A stretch of DNA of 34,094 bases from Streptosporangiaceae bacterium (GCA_030038015.1 JASHPR010000444.1:1-34094), one strand, 5' to 3'. Positions 14,856 through 22,716 are shown, numbered from the stretch's first letter. The notes: generated by a model from the sequence alone, not told the origin. Numbers and translations are program-made.

Positions 14856-15299
14856 ATGTCGCAGACGTGGGACGCCGCGCTGCGGGCCAGGGGCTATCGG
14901 GTCACCCCTCAGCGCCAGCTCGTCCTCGAGGCCGTCACCAAGCTGGATCACGCCTCTCCCGAGGAGATCTTCGCCGAGGTGCACCAGAAGGCCACGGGCG
15001 TCAACGTCTCGACGATCTACCGCACGCTCGAGCTGCTCGAGCAGCTTGGCCTGGTGACCCACACCCACCTGGGGCACGGGGCGCCCCGCTACCACCTCGC
15101 GGCCGAGGCGCAGCACGTGCACCTGGTCTGCCGGGACTGCGGCCGGGTGACCGAGCTGGCCCCGGATGCCGCGCAGCCACTGGTCACCGCGCTGGACGAG
15201 GAGCACGGGTTCGAGACCGACGTGGGGCACCTCACCGTGTTCGGCACCTGCCGCGACTGCCGCCGGACGCGCCCAGGCCCCGGCGCCACGAGCGCATAA
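14856..15299 (+). CDS. nur: Fur-family metalloregulator, Nur-like (nickel)
   Basis: A 147-aa Fur-family repressor: winged helix RVTPQRQLVLEAV ... VNVSTIYRTLELLEQLGLV, then the dimerisation domain. The structural zinc site is C92-x2-C95 and C132-x2-C135. The His set H69 and H71 (THTHLGHG) with H125 matches the square-planar nickel site described for Streptomyces Nur (H70/H72/H126 there, from memory), and H32/H87/H89 match its second site. This favours Nur over Zur or Fur. Nur represses nickel uptake and controls superoxide dismutase genes in Streptomyces; no such target lies in this window. ygfZ follows 9 nt after the stop. ATG start fits the leaderless TAGACT. Confidence 0.85.
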   Translation: MSQTWDAALRARGYRVTPQRQLVLEAVTKLDHASPEEIFAEVHQKATGVNVSTIYRTLELLEQLGLVTHTHLGHGAPRYHLAAEAQHVHLVCRDCGRVTELAPDAAQPLVTALDEEHGFETDVGHLTVFGTCRDCRRTRPGPGATSA

Positions 15300-15302
15300 C
15301 CT
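15297..15302 (+). promoter_or_regulatory. Putative -10 (TAACCT) for leaderless ygfZ
   Basis: TAACCT overlaps the TAA stop of the nur-like gene and lies 6 nt before the ygfZ ATG. No SD is present, so ygfZ probably has its own leaderless transcript in addition to any read-through. Confidence 0.45.
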
Positions 15303-15308
15303 GACGGC

Positions 15309-16358
15309 ATGCAGAGCGCACAGGAGCAGAGCCCGCTGCTGGCCGTGCCGGGGGCGGTGCCCGCCGAGGGGCCGGACGCCGGCGTGGCCGCGCATTACGG
15401 GGATCCCTTCGCCGAACAGCGGGCGCTGTCACGTTCCCTGGGCCTGGTCGACCGGTCGCACCGGGGCGTGATCAGGATCACCGGCCAGGACCGGCTGTCC
15501 TGGCTGCACAGCCTGACCACCCAGCACCTGGAGAGCCTGACGCCGGGCAGCACGGCCGAGGCGCTGATCCTGAGCCCGAACGGGCACATCGAGCACCACC
15601 TGATCCTCACCGACGACGGCACGCAGCTATGGGCGCACGTCGAGCCGCACACCGCTGGCCCGCTGCTCGCGTTCCTCGAGTCGATGCGGTTCATGCTCCG
15701 CGTCGAGCCCGCCGACGTCACGGCCGACTATGCGGTGCTGACGCTCATGGGGCCGGACGCCGGCCCGGCCTCCGCGGCTGTGCAGGCGGCCGCCGCGACG
15801 GACGCGTTCGGAACGGACCTGATCGTCGGCAGGCAGCAGCTCGCCGAGGCCGCCGCTGGCCTGCGGCACCGGGGCGCCGTGCTCGCCGGGATGTGGGCCT
15901 TTGAGGCGCTGCGGATCGCGGCCAAGCGGCCGAGGTTCGGGCTGGACACCGACCACCGGACGATCCCGCACGAGGTGGGCTGGATCGAGACCGCCGTGCA
16001 CCTGAGCAAGGGCTGCTACCGAGGCCAGGAGACCGTCGCCCGGGTGCATAACCTCGGCCACCCGCCGCGCCGCCTGGTCCTGCTGCTGCTGGACGGCAGC
16101 GAGGAGCGGCTGCCCAGCCACGGCGACCCGGTCACCCTGGACGGCGCCAGCGTGGGTTTCGTCGGTTCGGCCGCGCGGCACTACGAGCTCGGGCCGATTG
16201 CGCTTGCCCTGGTTAAGCGGACGGTCCCGGTCGGCGTGACGCTGCTGGCCGCCGGCATCCCCGCCGCCCAGGAGGTCATCGTGCCGCCGGACGCCGGCGC
16301 CAACGTCACTGTGACGCTCCGGCGCGGGCCCGGCGACCTGACGCGTTCGCGCGAGTAG
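15309..16358 (+). CDS. ygfZ: YgfZ/GcvT-like folate-binding Fe-S maturation protein
   Basis: A 349-aa member of the GcvT-like YgfZ/IBA57 family, which uses a folate to assist assembly or repair of Fe-S clusters. The hallmark motif is KGCYRGQETVAR, containing the conserved Cys, and the family opening (VDRSHRGVIRITGQDRLSWLHSLTTQ) lies at about residues 47-72. About 30 residues of variable N-terminus precede it. The C-terminal barrel domain follows (RLVLLLLDG... VGFVGSAARHYELG). It is not an aminomethyltransferase: glycine-cleavage partners are absent and the KGCYxGQE motif is diagnostic. Confidence 0.92.
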   Translation: MQSAQEQSPLLAVPGAVPAEGPDAGVAAHYGDPFAEQRALSRSLGLVDRSHRGVIRITGQDRLSWLHSLTTQHLESLTPGSTAEALILSPNGHIEHHLILTDDGTQLWAHVEPHTAGPLLAFLESMRFMLRVEPADVTADYAVLTLMGPDAGPASAAVQAAAATDAFGTDLIVGRQQLAEAAAGLRHRGAVLAGMWAFEALRIAAKRPRFGLDTDHRTIPHEVGWIETAVHLSKGCYRGQETVARVHNLGHPPRRLVLLLLDGSEERLPSHGDPVTLDGASVGFVGSAARHYELGPIALALVKRTVPVGVTLLAAGIPAAQEVIVPPDAGANVTVTLRRGPGDLTRSRE

Positions 16359-16410
16359 CCTGGCCCGCAGGGACAACGCCGTTCCGCCGTGCCCAGGAGG
16401 TCGCCCGCCC

Positions 16411-17346
16411 GTGCTGCGCCGTGTGCTGCTGGCCGCATCAGCCAGCGAACAGGTCCGCAGGATCGTCACCACGGCCCCGGTGAGCCGTGGCGTCGTCGCC
16501 AGGTTCGTGGCCGGCGACAGCGCCGACGACGCCCTCGCGGTAACCCGCAGGCTGCTGGACGACGGCTTGCTGGTCACCCTCGACTACCTGGGCGAGGACA
16601 CCGTCGACCCGCAGCAGGCCGCCGCCGTGACCGACGAGTACGTGCGGCTGCTGGGGCTGCTGCAGGCCGGCGGCATGTCCGCCGGCGGCGCGGCCGAGGT
16701 GTCGGTGAAGCCCACGGCGGTCGGGCTGGACCTGGCCGAGCACGCCGAGAAGACCGCACGCGAGAACATCGCCAGGATCTGCGCCGCGGCCAGGGATGCC
16801 GGCACGACGGTCACGCTCGACGCTGAGGACTGCACCACGGTCGAGCCTGCGCTGCGCATCCTCGGTCAGCTCCGCGCCGAGTTCCCCGACCTTGGCTGCG
16901 TGATCCAGTCCTACCTGCGGCGCAGCCCTGAGGACTGCCGGACGCTCGCGGCCCCCGGATCGCGGGTCCGGTTGTGCAAGGGCGCGTACGACGCCGCGCC
17001 CGGGATCGCGTTCCAGGCGCATGCCGACGTCGACCGGTGCTATGCCCGCTGCCTGCGGGTGCTCATGGACGGGCCCGGCTACCCGATGATCGCCACCCAC
17101 GACCCGCGGCTGATCACCATCGCCGGCCAGCGGGCCAGGGCGGCGGGCCGCGGCGCCTCGAGCTTCGAGTACCAGATGCTGTACGGCATCCGGCCCGGGG
17201 AGCAGCTCCGCCTGGCCCGCGAGGGCGCCCGGGTGCGCGTCTACGTCCCCTACGGCAGCGACTGGTACGGCTACCTGGTCCGGCGGCTCGCCGAACGGCC
17301 GGCGAACCTGATCTTCTTCCTCCGCTCCCTTGCCTCGCGCGGCTGA
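16411..17346 (+). CDS. Proline dehydrogenase (monofunctional PutA-like)
   Basis: A 311-aa FAD-dependent proline dehydrogenase that oxidises L-proline to pyrroline-5-carboxylate and feeds electrons to the respiratory chain. It has the (beta/alpha)8 barrel signatures: EVSVKPTAVGLD, VTLDAEDCTTVE, VIQSYLRRS, RLCKGAYD, IATHDPRL, FEYQMLYGIRP and the C-terminal VPYGSDWYGYLVRRLAERPAN, where paired Arg residues bind the proline carboxylate. The size is that of bacterial monofunctional enzymes. The GTG start has AGGAGG 12 nt upstream. P5C dehydrogenase is not in the window; the next gene, proC, runs the opposite reaction from P5C. Confidence 0.93.
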   Translation: MLRRVLLAASASEQVRRIVTTAPVSRGVVARFVAGDSADDALAVTRRLLDDGLLVTLDYLGEDTVDPQQAAAVTDEYVRLLGLLQAGGMSAGGAAEVSVKPTAVGLDLAEHAEKTARENIARICAAARDAGTTVTLDAEDCTTVEPALRILGQLRAEFPDLGCVIQSYLRRSPEDCRTLAAPGSRVRLCKGAYDAAPGIAFQAHADVDRCYARCLRVLMDGPGYPMIATHDPRLITIAGQRARAAGRGASSFEYQMLYGIRPGEQLRLAREGARVRVYVPYGSDWYGYLVRRLAERPANLIFFLRSLASRG

Positions 17347-17372
17347 GCGGCCCGGGGCCTCCCGGTGCCTTG

Positions 17373-17378
17373 TAGGCT
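17373..17378 (+). promoter_or_regulatory. Putative -10 (TAGGCT) for leaderless proC
   Basis: TAGGCT lies 7 nt before GTG 17386, the start chosen from family alignment. The hexamer is identical to that before the dsrE-like and HAD genes. Confidence 0.5.
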
Positions 17379-17385
17379 CCGTGAG

Positions 17386-18183
17386 GTGATCGCTGTACTC
17401 GGCGCCGGGCAAATGGGCGAGGCGCTGCTGTCCGGGCTGCTGAGGTCCGGGGTGGTGGCACCGGCCGGAGTCGTCGCCGCCGTGCGCCGCGGCGACCGGG
17501 CCGCCCAGCTGCACGACGCCTACGGGATCGAGGTGCTCACCGCCGCGGAGGCCGCCAGACGCGCGGACACGCTGGTCATCGCCGTCAAGCCGCAGGACAT
17601 GGCGGCGCTGCTCGGCGAGATCTCGGCCAGCGTGACCGCCGACAAGCTGGTCATCTCGATCGCGGCCGGGATCACCACGTCGTTCATCGAGAGCAGGCTC
17701 GTGCCCGACGTCCCCGTGGTCCGGGTGATGTCGAACACGCCGGTGCTGGTGGACGAGGCGATGAGCGTGATCTCCCCCGGCTCGCATGCCCGGGAGCAGC
17801 ACCTGAAGCGCGCCGAGGAGCTGCTCACCCCGGTCGGCAAGGTCCTGCGCATCCCCGAGTCGCAGCAGGACGCGGCGACCGCGCTGTCCGGCAGCGGCCC
17901 CGCTTACGTCTACTTCCTGGTCGAGGCGATGGTGGACGCCGGCATCCTGCTCGGCATACCGCGCGCCGCCGCCCTGGAGATGGTGAAGCAGGCCGTGTAC
18001 GGGGCGGCGACCATGCTGCGCGAATCGGGTGAGCATCCGGTGATCCTGCGCGAGGCGGTGACCTCGCCCGGGGGCACGACCATCAGCGCCATCCGCGAGC
18101 TGGAGAAGCACGGGGTCAGGGCCGCGTTCCTGGCGGCGATCGAGGCGGCGAGGGACCGGGGCCGCGAGCTGGCCGGCGGCTGA
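17386..18183 (+). CDS. proC: Pyrroline-5-carboxylate reductase
   Basis: A 265-aa enzyme that reduces P5C to L-proline with NAD(P)H, the last step of proline synthesis. The Rossmann motif is VLGAGQMG (residues 4-11) and the C-terminal dimerisation/active-site signature reads ALSGSGPAYVY ... VTSPGGTTISAI. The ORF track starts at 17365 with seven extra residues (MPCRLRE). GTG 17386 is chosen because the family begins directly with VIAVLGAGQMG and because TAGGCT sits 7 nt upstream. It lies 39 nt after the proline dehydrogenase gene but likely has its own promoter. The order proC-HTH-bS22 is conserved in actinobacteria. Confidence 0.95.
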   Translation: MIAVLGAGQMGEALLSGLLRSGVVAPAGVVAAVRRGDRAAQLHDAYGIEVLTAAEAARRADTLVIAVKPQDMAALLGEISASVTADKLVISIAAGITTSFIESRLVPDVPVVRVMSNTPVLVDEAMSVISPGSHAREQHLKRAEELLTPVGKVLRIPESQQDAATALSGSGPAYVYFLVEAMVDAGILLGIPRAAALEMVKQAVYGAATMLRESGEHPVILREAVTSPGGTTISAIRELEKHGVRAAFLAAIEAARDRGRELAGG

Positions 18184-18240
18184 CCGCTGGCACCGGAATT
18201 GGCCTTGGTGACATAGTGGAATTGACCCCCCACGGTGGGG

Positions 18241-18268
18241 TTGCCCTTTTCCGTACAGGACTTACGCT
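18241..18268 (+). promoter_or_regulatory. Candidate promoter for the HTH/bS22 genes
   Basis: TTGCCC (18241-18246), a 16-nt spacer and TACGCT (18263-18268) precede the HTH gene by about 67 nt. Just upstream, ACCCC...GGGGT forms a small hairpin that may end the proC transcript. Confidence 0.4.
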
Positions 18269-18335
18269 GGAGACGGGCGTGACTGGTGCGCTGAGTATCG
18301 CCAGGCGCACGCAGCAGGCCGGAAGAGGGCTATCA

Positions 18336-18539
18336 ATGGCAGCAGACGCAACCTCGCTGAGCGAGGTAAGGTTCCTGACCGTGGCCGAGGTGGCCACGAT
18401 CATGCGCGTGTCCAAGATGACCGTCTACCGCCTTGTTCACTCCGGTGAGCTGGAGGCGATCCGGGTGGGCCGCTCGTTCCGGGTGCCGGAGCAGGCGGTC
18501 AACCAGTACCTGAGGGATGCCTTCGTGGCAGCAAGCTGA
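18336..18539 (+). CDS. Excisionase-type (MerR-like) HTH DNA-binding protein
   Basis: A 67-aa protein made of one winged HTH of the excisionase/MerR type: FLTVAEVATIMRVSKMTVYRLVHSGELEAIRVGRSFRVPEQAVNQYL. Despite the excisionase family name it is not phage-linked here. It lies in the conserved proC-HTH-bS22 neighbourhood, equivalent by position to M. tuberculosis Rv0500A. Its role there is not well known. ATG 18336 is preferred over the track start at 18216 because GGAAGAGGG precedes it at SD distance and the upstream residues are not family-like. Confidence 0.88.
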   Translation: MAADATSLSEVRFLTVAEVATIMRVSKMTVYRLVHSGELEAIRVGRSFRVPEQAVNQYLRDAFVAAS

Positions 18540-18693
18540 CAGCGGCGGGCCATCCGGTGCCCCCGGGCGGGCGGCCGGATGACGGGGGTCGGGGACACCG
18601 AGGTACCCTGTGGCCTTGGCGTGTGCCCGGCCCGCTGCGCGGGTGTGCGCGTGTGCATGCCCGTTGGCAAGGACGCAGAGCAAGGGTGGACTC

Positions 18694-18792
18694 GTGGGCT
18701 CAGTCATCAAGAAGCGCCGCAAGCGCATGGCAAAGAAGAAGCACCGCAAACTGCTGCGGAAGACGCGCGTTCAGCGCAGGAACAAGAAGTAG
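18694..18792 (+). CDS. bS22/COX24-type mini ribosomal protein, 32 aa
   Basis: The frame from GTG 18694 encodes a 32-residue, extremely basic peptide (about 60% Lys/Arg): [20 protein letters not shown] is the AURKAIP1/COX24 domain. In mycobacterial ribosome structures the equivalent protein (Rv0500B type) is bS22, bound to the small subunit near the decoding/16S helices. The track ORF starting at 18610 adds unrelated residues. The start GTG follows AAGGGTGGA, a modest SD. It lies between the HTH gene and the acyltransferase gene, as in relatives. Confidence 0.9.
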   Translation: MGSVIKKRRKRMAKKKHRKLLRKTRVQRRNKK

Positions 18793-18874
18793 CGATAGGC
18801 CCGCCACCCCGCCGGGTAAATGCCCCGGAAGGGCGGTGCGGGCGGCGGCGCCCCCGGGTGAGGGGAGATGCAGA

Positions 18875-19735
18875 GTGGGCCAGCCCTGGCGTCCGGACGG
18901 CTGGCAGAAGTGGATCAGCGGCGCCGGCGATCTCTTCCGGCGGCTGCTGGTCGGTGATCACGAGGTCGATGAGTCCGGCTTCGACCCAGAGTTCGTCTCC
19001 AGCGTGTTCATGCCGCTGTTCCGCCCGCTGTACCGGAACTGGTTCCGGGTCCAGATGCGCGGGATCGGGAACGTCCCGGCGGCCGGCGCGGCCCTGGTCG
19101 TGGCCAACCACTCGGGCGTGCTGCCGTTCGACGCGCTCATGCTGCAGGCGGGCGTGTTCGACGAGCATCCCTGGCACAGGAATCTGCGCGTGCTCAGCGC
19201 CGACCTGGTCTACGAGCTGCCCGTGCTGTCCGACCTCGCCCGCCGGAGCGGGCACATCAGGGCCGACCCCGAGCTCGCCGACCAGGTGCTGGGCGAAGGC
19301 GAGCTCGTCGGGGTGTTCCCCGAGGGCTTCAAGGGGCTCGGCAAGCCGTTCAGCGAGCGGTACCGGATGCAGCGCTTCGGCCGGGGCGGGTTCGCCGCGA
19401 CCGCCCAGCGGGCCGGCGTGCCGATCATCCCCTGCGCGATCGTGGGCGCCGAAGAGATCTACCCGCTGATCGGGAACTCCGAGTGGGCGGCCAGGCTGCT
19501 GGGGCTGCCGTACTTCCCGGTCACCCCGCTGTTCCCCTGGCTGGGGCCGGTCGGCGCGATCCCGCTGCCGTCCAACTGGATCATCGAGTTCTGCCCGCCG
19601 GTGCGCACCGACGTCCCCAGCGCCAACGGGGCCGGCCCCGGCCAGGAGGCCCAGTGCCTCGCTGAGCAGGTGCGGGACATCATTCAGCGCAAGGTCGACG
19701 AGCTCGTGGCCGAGCGCGGCCCCGCCTTCAGCTGA
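18875..19735 (+). CDS. PlsC-like glycerophospholipid acyltransferase
   Basis: A 286-aa acyltransferase of the PlsC/LPLAT superfamily, expected to transfer acyl groups to a glycerolipid at the cytoplasmic membrane. The catalytic block reads NHSGVLPFD with H79 and D86, an H-x6-D spacing instead of the usual H-x4-D. The acceptor-binding block is GVFPEGFKG (E150), followed by a GKPF and RMQRFGRGGF region and a hydrophobic stretch near residues 205-235. GTG 18875 with GAGGGGAG upstream is preferred to the track start at 18557, which would run through bS22. By position it corresponds to M. tuberculosis Rv0502. It converges on the HAD phosphatase gene. Confidence 0.85.
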   Translation: MGQPWRPDGWQKWISGAGDLFRRLLVGDHEVDESGFDPEFVSSVFMPLFRPLYRNWFRVQMRGIGNVPAAGAALVVANHSGVLPFDALMLQAGVFDEHPWHRNLRVLSADLVYELPVLSDLARRSGHIRADPELADQVLGEGELVGVFPEGFKGLGKPFSERYRMQRFGRGGFAATAQRAGVPIIPCAIVGAEEIYPLIGNSEWAARLLGLPYFPVTPLFPWLGPVGAIPLPSNWIIEFCPPVRTDVPSANGAGPGQEAQCLAEQVRDIIQRKVDELVAERGPAFS

Positions 19736-19825
19736 GCCGGCGGGCCAGGAGCCGGGTGGCCCGCCCGGCCGGCCACGCGGCGTCCCGTTCAGGAAAAATG
19801 CCGGGAACCCGCTGCCGGCCCTGGG

Positions 19826-20701
19826 TCAGCCTGCCGTCCGCCGCCGGTGCACGGCGGCCCCGGCGGCCATCCCGCCGACCACGGCCCCCGCGCCTGCGGC
19901 GATCGGCAGCGCGATCATGGTGGCCCGGCGGCCGGAGCGGAAGTCGTAGACCGGCCAGCCGCGGCTGCGGGCCTCCGCGCGCAGGCCCGCGTCCGGGTTG
20001 ACCGCGTTCGGGTGGCCGACCAGCGTCAGCATCGGCATGTCGTTCAGCGAGTCGCTGTAGGCCGAGCACCGGGCCAGGTCCAGGCCCTCGCGGCGGGCGA
20101 GCGCCTCGATCGCGGCCGCCTTGGCCTCGCCGTGCAGCAGGCCGCCCACCAGGCGGCCGGTGTACACCCCGTCCTCGGTCTCGGCGACCGTGCCGAGCGC
20201 CCCGGTCAGGCCCAGCCGGCGGGCCAGGATGCTGGCGAGCTCGACCGGGGTCGCGGTGACCAGCCACACCCGCTGGCCCGCCTGCAGGTGGCGCTGGGTC
20301 AGCTCCCTGGTGCCCGCCCAGATCCGGTCGGCCATGGAGTCGTCGTAGATCTCCTCGCCCAGCCGGACGATGTCCGCCACCTTGTGCCCGGCGACGAACG
20401 CCAGGGCGGCCTGCCTGGCGGCGTCGATGTGGTCGGACTTCTCGGAGCCGCGCAGCCTGAAGGACACCTGGCCCCAGGTCATCCGGGCGAGGTCGCGCGG
20501 GCCGAACATCTTGCGGGCGGCGAGGCCGCGGGCAAAGTGATAGATCGAGGCGCCGCGCATCAGCGTGTTGTCGACGTCGAAGAACGCGCCGGCCTGCGGG
20601 TCGGGCTCGGGGGCCAGCCGCTCGACCTCGGCGGCTGCGGCGGAGGCCTGCCCGGCGAGCTCCGCGTGCTCCCGCGTGAGCCGTCTCGACAGCCCCCTCA
20701 T
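19826..20701 (-). CDS. HAD-IB (SerB-like) phosphatase with C-terminal membrane tail
   Basis: A 291-aa HAD-superfamily IB hydrolase. Motif I is FFDVDNTL with nucleophile D42 and acid D44, motif II is VTATP, the Lys of motif III is in GEAKAAAIEAL, and motif IV is YSDSLNDMPML. Similar proteins are annotated SerB1-like or as lysophosphatidate/phospholipid phosphatases; the substrate is unknown. A hydrophobic C-terminal segment (MIALPIAAGAGAVVGGMAAGAA) suggests tail anchoring next to lipid-metabolism enzymes such as the neighbouring acyltransferase. ATG 20701 is chosen over the track start (20800) because TAGGCT lies 7 nt upstream and the extra residues are not family-like. Confidence 0.87.
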   Translation of the reverse strand: MRGLSRRLTREHAELAGQASAAAAEVERLAPEPDPQAGAFFDVDNTLMRGASIYHFARGLAARKMFGPRDLARMTWGQVSFRLRGSEKSDHIDAARQAALAFVAGHKVADIVRLGEEIYDDSMADRIWAGTRELTQRHLQAGQRVWLVTATPVELASILARRLGLTGALGTVAETEDGVYTGRLVGGLLHGEAKAAAIEALARREGLDLARCSAYSDSLNDMPMLTLVGHPNAVNPDAGLRAEARSRGWPVYDFRSGRRATMIALPIAAGAGAVVGGMAAGAAVHRRRTAG

Positions 20702-20708
20702 GCCGTCG

Positions 20709-20714
20709 AGCCTA
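20709..20714 (-). promoter_or_regulatory. Putative -10 (TAGGCT) for leaderless HAD phosphatase gene
   Basis: On the minus strand TAGGCT lies 7 nt before the ATG at 20701, in the 124-bp divergent region shared with the 7TM protein gene. Confidence 0.5.
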
Positions 20715-20825
20715 CCTGGGATACCGGCCGCGGGCCCGGGCCACGGGCGCGTCTGCCGGCGATGCGGCGGCTGACCAGCCGCCTCCGGTCGCATCATCAT
20801 CCCGCGTCGGGCAACATAGTCAGCG

Positions 20826-22448
20826 ATGTCTGTTCACTTGCTGGCCGCGATCGTGGGGGCGCTCATCGCCGCCGCCGGTACCGGCGTGCTCATCGCCAGG
20901 TGCCTCAGGGTGCCCAACGCGGCCCTGGCGGCCTGGGCCGTGGCGCTGTTCGGCCTCACCGTGGCGCTGGGCGCGCAGGCGCTGGGCTTCGACATCGGCT
21001 TCGGCCCGGTCGCGTTCCGGGCCATGGAGCTTGGCGCGCAGGTCGTCGCCCCTCTCGCGCTCTCGCTCGGCCTGGCCGAGCTGGTGGGCAGGTCCGTCGT
21101 CACCAGGTTCGCCGCCCGGCTGATCCTCACCGCGCTGGCGGTCGTGTCCCTGGTCATCTTCGCCAGCGACCCGCTGAGCGCCGCCGCCTTCAGCAAGGCC
21201 TGGCCGCCCTCTGGCGTCTACTACCAGATCGTGCCCAACAAGCTGCTCGAGTATGTGCTGGCCCCGGCCACGGTGATCGTCGTGGTGGCCGCGCTGATCT
21301 GCGCCGCGTGGCGGCCGGGCCGCGACCCGGCGTGGCGGGATGCCCTGGCGCCCGCGGGGGCGGCCGGGGTAGCCGCGCTGCTGCTCGCCGTGCCCGGCAT
21401 CACCACGCTGGCCAGCGTGAACGTGCCGCTGGCGTCGCTGTTCGTGCCGTTCTGCATCCTGGCGGCGGCCGGGGCCTGGCTCGCTGGCGTCCAGGTCAGC
21501 CGGCTGTCCCTGCAGGTGCTGCACCAGGACGCCGGGGCCGGGTGGGCGCTGCAGCCGTCCTGGGGCGGCCCGGAGACCGGCGGCTTCGGCGCGGTGGCCG
21601 CGGACGACGAATTCGGGATATACCGCAGCAACGGCTCCGACCGCCCGCGCGGTGATCTCGACTACCGGGGCGCCGCCGACTACACCGGGCAGCAGCCCGG
21701 GTACCCGGGTGAGGCCGGGTTCGCCGGCGAGCTGGGCTACCCCGGCGAGCACGGGTACCCGAGCCAGGACAGGTACCCGAGCCAGGACAGGTACCCGAAC
21801 GAGGCGGGGCACCTGGAGGACGGGCCGCTGTACCGCGACGAGACCGGGTACCCGGGTGCGAGCGGGTACCCGGGTGATCCCGGGTACGCCGCCGGCGCCG
21901 GGGCCGCCGGCGGGAGCGGGGCGCTGGACGAGCGGCCGCTGTACCGGGACGAGGTGGGATACCCGGGGGATGCCGGGCAGACCGGGCTGGGCCGGCAGGC
22001 GCGGGACGACCGGGACGAGGCGCATCTGTTCGGGCAGATCGCGATCTACACGCTGCTCGAGGACCGGGTCGAGGACTTCGACCGGCTGACCAGGCGGGTG
22101 GTCAGGCAGGTCAGGGACCACGAGCCGGACACGCTGGTCTACATCGTGCACGCCGTGCCCTCGGCGCCCATGCAGCGGATCCTCTACGAGGTGTACCGCG
22201 ACCGGGCCGCGTACGAGACCCACAGGCGGCAGCCGTACGTCGTGGACTTCGAGGCCGACCGCCGGCCGCTCGTCCTGGCGACCAACATCATCGAGCTCGG
22301 CCTGCAGCAGGCCAAGGTCTCGCCGCTGCCCTCGGTGACAGACCTGCTCAGCGACACGGGGTTCGACCTGCTCAGCGATACCGGGTTCGGCCAGCCAGGG
22401 TACGGCCCGCAGCCGCCCGGCGGCAGGGGCGGCCGGTCCCGTGGCTAG
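20826..22448 (+). CDS. 7TM protein fused to Gly-Tyr-Pro repeats and an ABM-like domain
   Basis: A 540-aa three-part protein. Residues 1 to about 230 hold around seven membrane segments with short loops and no recognised motif. Residues about 280-385 are a low-complexity Gly/Tyr/Pro/Asp-rich region with repeats (GYPG, RYPSQD twice, PLYRDE twice). Residues about 400-485 (FGQIAIYTLLEDRVEDFDRL ... YEVYRDRAAYETH) resemble an antibiotic biosynthesis monooxygenase (ABM) dimeric alpha/beta barrel. A C-terminal tail carries DLLSDTGF in tandem. ABM domains act as small monooxygenases or haem/quinol-binding folds; function here is unknown. CATAGT lies 5 nt before the ATG, with no SD. Its 3' end overlaps the glutaredoxin-like gene. 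Confidence 0.75.
   Translation: MSVHLLAAIVGALIAAAGTGVLIARCLRVPNAALAAWAVALFGLTVALGAQALGFDIGFGPVAFRAMELGAQVVAPLALSLGLAELVGRSVVTRFAARLILTALAVVSLVIFASDPLSAAAFSKAWPPSGVYYQIVPNKLLEYVLAPATVIVVVAALICAAWRPGRDPAWRDALAPAGAAGVAALLLAVPGITTLASVNVPLASLFVPFCILAAAGAWLAGVQVSRLSLQVLHQDAGAGWALQPSWGGPETGGFGAVAADDEFGIYRSNGSDRPRGDLDYRGAADYTGQQPGYPGEAGFAGELGYPGEHGYPSQDRYPSQDRYPNEAGHLEDGPLYRDETGYPGASGYPGDPGYAAGAGAAGGSGALDERPLYRDEVGYPGDAGQTGLGRQARDDRDEAHLFGQIAIYTLLEDRVEDFDRLTRRVVRQVRDHEPDTLVYIVHAVPSAPMQRILYEVYRDRAAYETHRRQPYVVDFEADRRPLVLATNIIELGLQQAKVSPLPSVTDLLSDTGFDLLSDTGFGQPGYGPQPPGGRGGRSRG
21755..21790 (+). repeat. Tandem 18-bp repeat coding for RYPSQD
   Basis: GTACCCGAGCCAGGACAG occurs twice exactly in tandem (21755-21772, 21773-21790) and starts a third time. 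It lies in the Gly/Tyr/Pro-rich linker of the 7TM-ABM protein and probably varies in copy number. Confidence 0.8.
22341..22388 (+). repeat. Tandem 24-bp repeat coding for DLLSDTGF
   Basis: Two adjacent 24-bp units encode the identical octapeptide DLLSDTGF with a few synonymous changes, near the C-terminus of the 7TM-ABM protein. The synonymous differences suggest the duplication is kept at protein level. Confidence 0.75.
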
Positions 22449-22704
22449 CCGGGGCGGGAGCCGCCGGGCCCATGAGATCACGCTGCTGACGCGGCCCGGC
22501 TGCCACCTGTGCGACGATGCCCGGGCCGTGATCGCCCGGGTGGCCGCCGACCTGGGCGTGCCCTGGCAGGAGCGCGACATCACCCGCTCAGAGAGCGATC
22601 TGCGCGCTTACGGGGACATGATTCCGGTCACCCTCGTCGACGGCGTCCAGCACGACTTCTGGCGGGTCAGCGAGCAGCGGCTGCGCGCGGCGCTGGCCGG
22701 ATAG
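22441..22704 (+). CDS. Glutaredoxin-like (DUF836) thiol protein
   Basis: An 87-aa thioredoxin-fold protein with the redox motif C21-H-L-C24 in LLTRPGCHLCDDA, a cis-Pro loop DMIPVTLVDG and a C-terminal WRVSEQRLRAAL helix. DUF836/glutaredoxin-like proteins are small thiol-disulfide oxidoreductases; the reductant in actinomycetes may be mycothiol, which is inference. The GTG start overlaps the end of the 7TM-ABM gene by 8 nt, implying coupling. By position it matches M. tuberculosis Rv0508, just upstream of hemA. A GC hairpin follows the stop. Confidence 0.88.
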   Translation: MASRGGSRRAHEITLLTRPGCHLCDDARAVIARVAADLGVPWQERDITRSESDLRAYGDMIPVTLVDGVQHDFWRVSEQRLRAALAG

Positions 22705-22716
22705 GCCGCTTTCCTG

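Noticed and set aside
19847-22583. Long ORFs 19847-21655 (+) and 20820-22583 (-)
   Set aside because: Both run opposite or out of frame to the HAD and 7TM-ABM genes, with no motifs and compositions typical of shadow frames.
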